A stretch of DNA of 33,766 bases. Source: RGIG8767 sp045531685 (GTDB lineage Bacteria; Bacillota; Clostridia; Lachnospirales; Lachnospiraceae). Location: the NCBI GenBank assembly GCA_045531685.1, contig JAZSEL010000100.1, positions 1 to 33,766 on the forward strand, given 5' to 3'. Under the pieces are notes generated by a model. It saw only the letters and a program-made list of their open reading frames with translations, ran no database searches and was not told where the DNA came from. Below are positions 31,520 to 33,766 of this stretch, in pieces. A program made the position numbers and the translations under genes. Positions within the stretch are counted from its first letter, which is position 1, and each line of letters opens with the position of its first letter.

Positions 31520-31573
31520 ATTAGCAAAGTCAGTAATAACAATAATAGATAGAGAATAAGAGGAGGAAAAGAA

Positions 31574-33445
31574 ATGAGCAAAATTATTGGTATCGACTTA
31601 GGAACAACAAACAGCTGTGTAGCAGTTATGGAAGGTGGAAAGCCAACCGTTATCGCAAATACAGAAGGTGCAAGAACAACACCGTCCGTTGTAGCATTTA
31701 CTAAAACAGGAGAAAGATTAGTTGGTGAACCTGCAAAACGTCAGGCAGTTACTAACGCAGAAAAGACCATTTCTTCCATTAAGAGAGATATGGGTACAGA
31801 CCACGGCAGAATGATTGATGACAAGAAATATTCTCCACAGCAGATTTCCGCTATGATTTTACAGAAATTAAAAGCAGATGCAGAAAGCTATTTAGGAGAA
31901 AAGGTAACAGAAGCGGTTATCACAGTACCTGCTTACTTTAACGACGCACAGCGTCAGGCAACAAAGGATGCCGGTAAGATTGCAGGTCTTGATGTAAAGC
32001 GTATCATCAACGAGCCGACAGCCGCAGCCTTAGCGTATGGTCTTGATAATGAAAAAGAACAGAAAATTATGGTATACGACTTAGGTGGTGGTACCTTCGA
32101 CGTTTCCATCATCGAAATCGGTGACGGTGTTATCGAAGTACTTGCTACAAGCGGTGACAACCGTCTTGGTGGTGATGACTTTGACCAGAAGATTACAGAT
32201 TATATGCTTCAGGATTTCAAGGCAAAAGAAGGCGTAGATTTATCAAATGATAAGATGGCACTTCAGAGATTGAAAGAAGCAGCAGAAAAGGCTAAGAAAG
32301 AATTATCTTCCGCAACAACTACAAACATTAACTTACCATTCATCACAGCAACAGCAGAAGGTCCTAAGCATTTTGATATGAACCTTACAAGAGCTAAATT
32401 TGATGAATTAACACATGATTTAGTAGAAAGAACAGCAATCCCTGTTCAGAACGCATTAAAGGATGCGGGTGTAACAGCAGCAGAGCTTGGTAAAGTATTA
32501 TTGGTTGGTGGTTCTACACGTATTCCTGCAGTTCAGGATAAGGTAAAACAGTTAACAGGACATGAACCAAGTAAGACACTGAACCCTGACGAATGTGTAG
32601 CAATCGGTGCTTCCATCCAGGGTGGTAAATTAGCCGGTGATGCCGGTGCAGGCGAAATCTTATTACTTGACGTAACTCCACTTTCATTATCCATCGAAAC
32701 CATGGGTGGTATTGCGACAAGATTAATCGAAAGAAATACAACAATTCCTACAAAGAAGAGTCAGATTTTCTCTACAGCAGCAGATAATCAGACAGCAGTA
32801 GATATTAACGTTGTACAGGGTGAAAGACAGTTTGCAAAGGATAACAAATCCCTTGGACAGTTCCGCTTAGACGGTATCCCACCAGCAATGCGTGGTGTAC
32901 CACAGATTGAAGTTACATTTGATATCGATGCAAACGGTATTGTTAATGTATCCGCAAAAGACCTTGGAACAGGTAAGGAACAGCACATTACGATTACAGC
33001 AGGTTCTTCTATGTCTGATGAAGAAATCGATAAGGCTGTAAAAGAAGCAGCTGAATTCGAAGCACAGGATAAGGCAAGAAAAGAAGCCATTGATACAAGA
33101 AACGAAGCAGAATCTTTTGTATTCCAGACAGAAAAGGCATTAAATGATGTAGGGGATAAGATCAGTGCAGATGAAAAAGCTTCTGTAGAAGCAGATGTAG
33201 CCGCATTAAAGGATATTCTTGAAAGAACAAAGGATGCCGAATTAACATCTGATCAGGTTGCAGAAATCAAAGCAGCTCAGGAAAAATTAATGACAGGTGC
33301 ACAGGCGCTCTTTACAAAGATGTACGAACAGATGCAGGGAGCAAACGGAGCAGGTCCTGACATGGGCAACATGGGTGGTGCTGACATGGGCGCTCAGAGC
33401 GCACCGGAAGATGATATCATCGACGGAGACTTCAGAGAAGTTTAA
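31574..33445 (+). CDS. dnaK: Molecular chaperone DnaK (Hsp70)
   Basis: A 623-residue Hsp70. The ATPase domain shows IGIDLGTTNSCVAVMEGG, the linker-proximal phosphate loops YDLGGGTFDVSIIEIGDG and VLLVGGSTRIPAVQD; the substrate domain follows from GEILLLDVTPLSLSIETMGG with NTTIPTKKSQIFSTAADNQT. The tail has Gly/Met-rich repeats (MGNMGGADMGAQ) and ends DDIIDGDFREV. It lacks the 24-residue insertion of Gram-negative DnaK, as expected for Firmicutes. SD GAGGAGG precedes ATG 31574. Codon use is biased for high expression. Confidence 0.98.
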   Translation: MSKIIGIDLGTTNSCVAVMEGGKPTVIANTEGARTTPSVVAFTKTGERLVGEPAKRQAVTNAEKTISSIKRDMGTDHGRMIDDKKYSPQQISAMILQKLKADAESYLGEKVTEAVITVPAYFNDAQRQATKDAGKIAGLDVKRIINEPTAAALAYGLDNEKEQKIMVYDLGGGTFDVSIIEIGDGVIEVLATSGDNRLGGDDFDQKITDYMLQDFKAKEGVDLSNDKMALQRLKEAAEKAKKELSSATTTNINLPFITATAEGPKHFDMNLTRAKFDELTHDLVERTAIPVQNALKDAGVTAAELGKVLLVGGSTRIPAVQDKVKQLTGHEPSKTLNPDECVAIGASIQGGKLAGDAGAGEILLLDVTPLSLSIETMGGIATRLIERNTTIPTKKSQIFSTAADNQTAVDINVVQGERQFAKDNKSLGQFRLDGIPPAMRGVPQIEVTFDIDANGIVNVSAKDLGTGKEQHITITAGSSMSDEEIDKAVKEAAEFEAQDKARKEAIDTRNEAESFVFQTEKALNDVGDKISADEKASVEADVAALKDILERTKDAELTSDQVAEIKAAQEKLMTGAQALFTKMYEQMQGANGAGPDMGNMGGADMGAQSAPEDDIIDGDFREV

Positions 33446-33461
33446 AATACAAAATAGTCAT

Positions 33462-33483
33462 AGGGGGCATTAAAATGTCCCCT
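33462..33483 (+). promoter_or_regulatory. Hairpin between dnaK and dnaJ
   Basis: AGGGGGCAT (33462-33470) pairs with ATGTCCCCT (33475-33483) around a TAAA loop, with one G-U pair. No T tract follows, so it is more likely an attenuator or an mRNA-stabilising 3' structure that lowers dnaJ relative to dnaK. Confidence 0.5.
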
Positions 33484-33521
33484 AGTGCTGTGTTTATTTG
33501 GATAGAAAGGTAATAGTTAGT

Positions 33522-33766
33522 ATGGCAGAACAGAAAAGAGACTATTATGAGGTCTTAGGCGTTGAGAAAAGCGCAGATGAGGCTGCTATTAAAAAAGCAT
33601 ACAGAGTATTGGCTAAGAAATATCATCCGGATATGAATCCGGGGGATGCGGAAGCGGAAAAGAAGTTTAAAGAAGCATCCGAGGCATACGCTATTTTGAG
33701 CGATCCTGAGAAGAGAAGACAGTATGATCAGTTTGGTCATGCCGCATTTGATCAGGGTGCCGGTGG
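33522..33766 (+). CDS. dnaJ: Chaperone DnaJ, N-terminal part (runs off the window)
   Basis: The first 81 codons of DnaJ: MAEQKRDYYEVLGVEKSADE, helix II AIKKAYRVLAKKYHPDMNPG with the invariant HPD that stimulates DnaK ATPase, then AYAILSDPEKRRQYDQFGHA and the beginning of the Gly-rich linker. The zinc-finger and C-terminal domains are beyond the window. SD AAAGG is present but with long spacing (33516 to ATG is poor; GAAAGG at 33505-33510). Fourth gene of the hrcA operon. Confidence 0.95.
   Translation, partial: MAEQKRDYYEVLGVEKSADEAAIKKAYRVLAKKYHPDMNPGDAEAEKKFKEASEAYAILSDPEKRRQYDQFGHAAFDQGAG

Overview
The window looks like chromosomal core DNA from a low-GC Gram-positive anaerobe of the Clostridia, most likely family Lachnospiraceae. 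The evidence is the gene order rpsF-ssb-rpsR, the HrcA/CIRCE-controlled hrcA-grpE-dnaK-dnaJ operon, HPr kinase with Ser46 catabolite control, two class II aldolases, DUF951/DUF1846/DUF3048/DUF6465 families, purine-rich Shine-Dalgarno (SD) sites and moderately AT-rich DNA. Genus cannot be fixed from sequence reading alone. No phage, plasmid, insertion sequence with transposase, or CRISPR array is visible.

Layout. 1-720: the 3' end of a 23S rRNA, a spacer packed with small palindromes where a 5S gene might be expected but is not seen, then tRNA-Asn, tRNA-Glu, tRNA-Cys and a terminator. 741-5870: a more variable stretch with an Rpn-type nuclease (minus), a GNAT acetyltransferase, a PanE-like reductase, a PlsC-like acyltransferase, a one-helix peptide, an orphan MacB/LolD-type ABC ATPase and a repetitive coiled-coil protein (minus). 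6114-9115: sirtuin, DUF951, the S6-SSB-S18 operon and a PdaA-like peptidoglycan deacetylase whose start is built into the rpsR terminator. 9267-13083: DUF1846 and ftsH.

13107-20175 is a co-directional cluster: uvrC, hprK, glcK, murB, rapZ, whiA and an HPr-domain gene. The last is in the position of Bacillus crh and has Glu instead of the phosphorylatable His at residue 15 while keeping Ser46, so with hprK in the same cluster it reads as a regulatory Crh-like protein rather than a PTS carrier. yvcK, which sits between rapZ and whiA in Bacillus, is absent here.

20208-22547: two divergent class II fructose-bisphosphate aldolase genes, flanked by two inverted copies of a palindromic element of about 135 bp. 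The 62-bp hairpin cores are 61/62 identical in opposite orientation. The copy after the second aldolase gene sits inside a larger palindrome of about 200 bp that includes an inverted duplicate of the last codons of the gene. 22848-29021: cyclophilin (minus), a two-domain GNAT protein, a MurJ/SpoVB-like flippase, a DUF3048 lipoprotein, a lone and diverged CobS-like gene and uppP. 29194-33766: a Lys/Ala-rich histone-H1-like DUF6465 protein, then the heat-shock operon, running off the end inside dnaJ.

Most of the window is conserved housekeeping DNA. The parts that most deserve a second look are the Crh-like HPr, the inverted palindromic elements around the aldolase genes, the hairpin that separates the SD from the AUG of uvrC, the terminator/ribosome-site overlap before the deacetylase, and the palindrome chain in the rRNA spacer. 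All calls come from reading the sequence; no database search was run.
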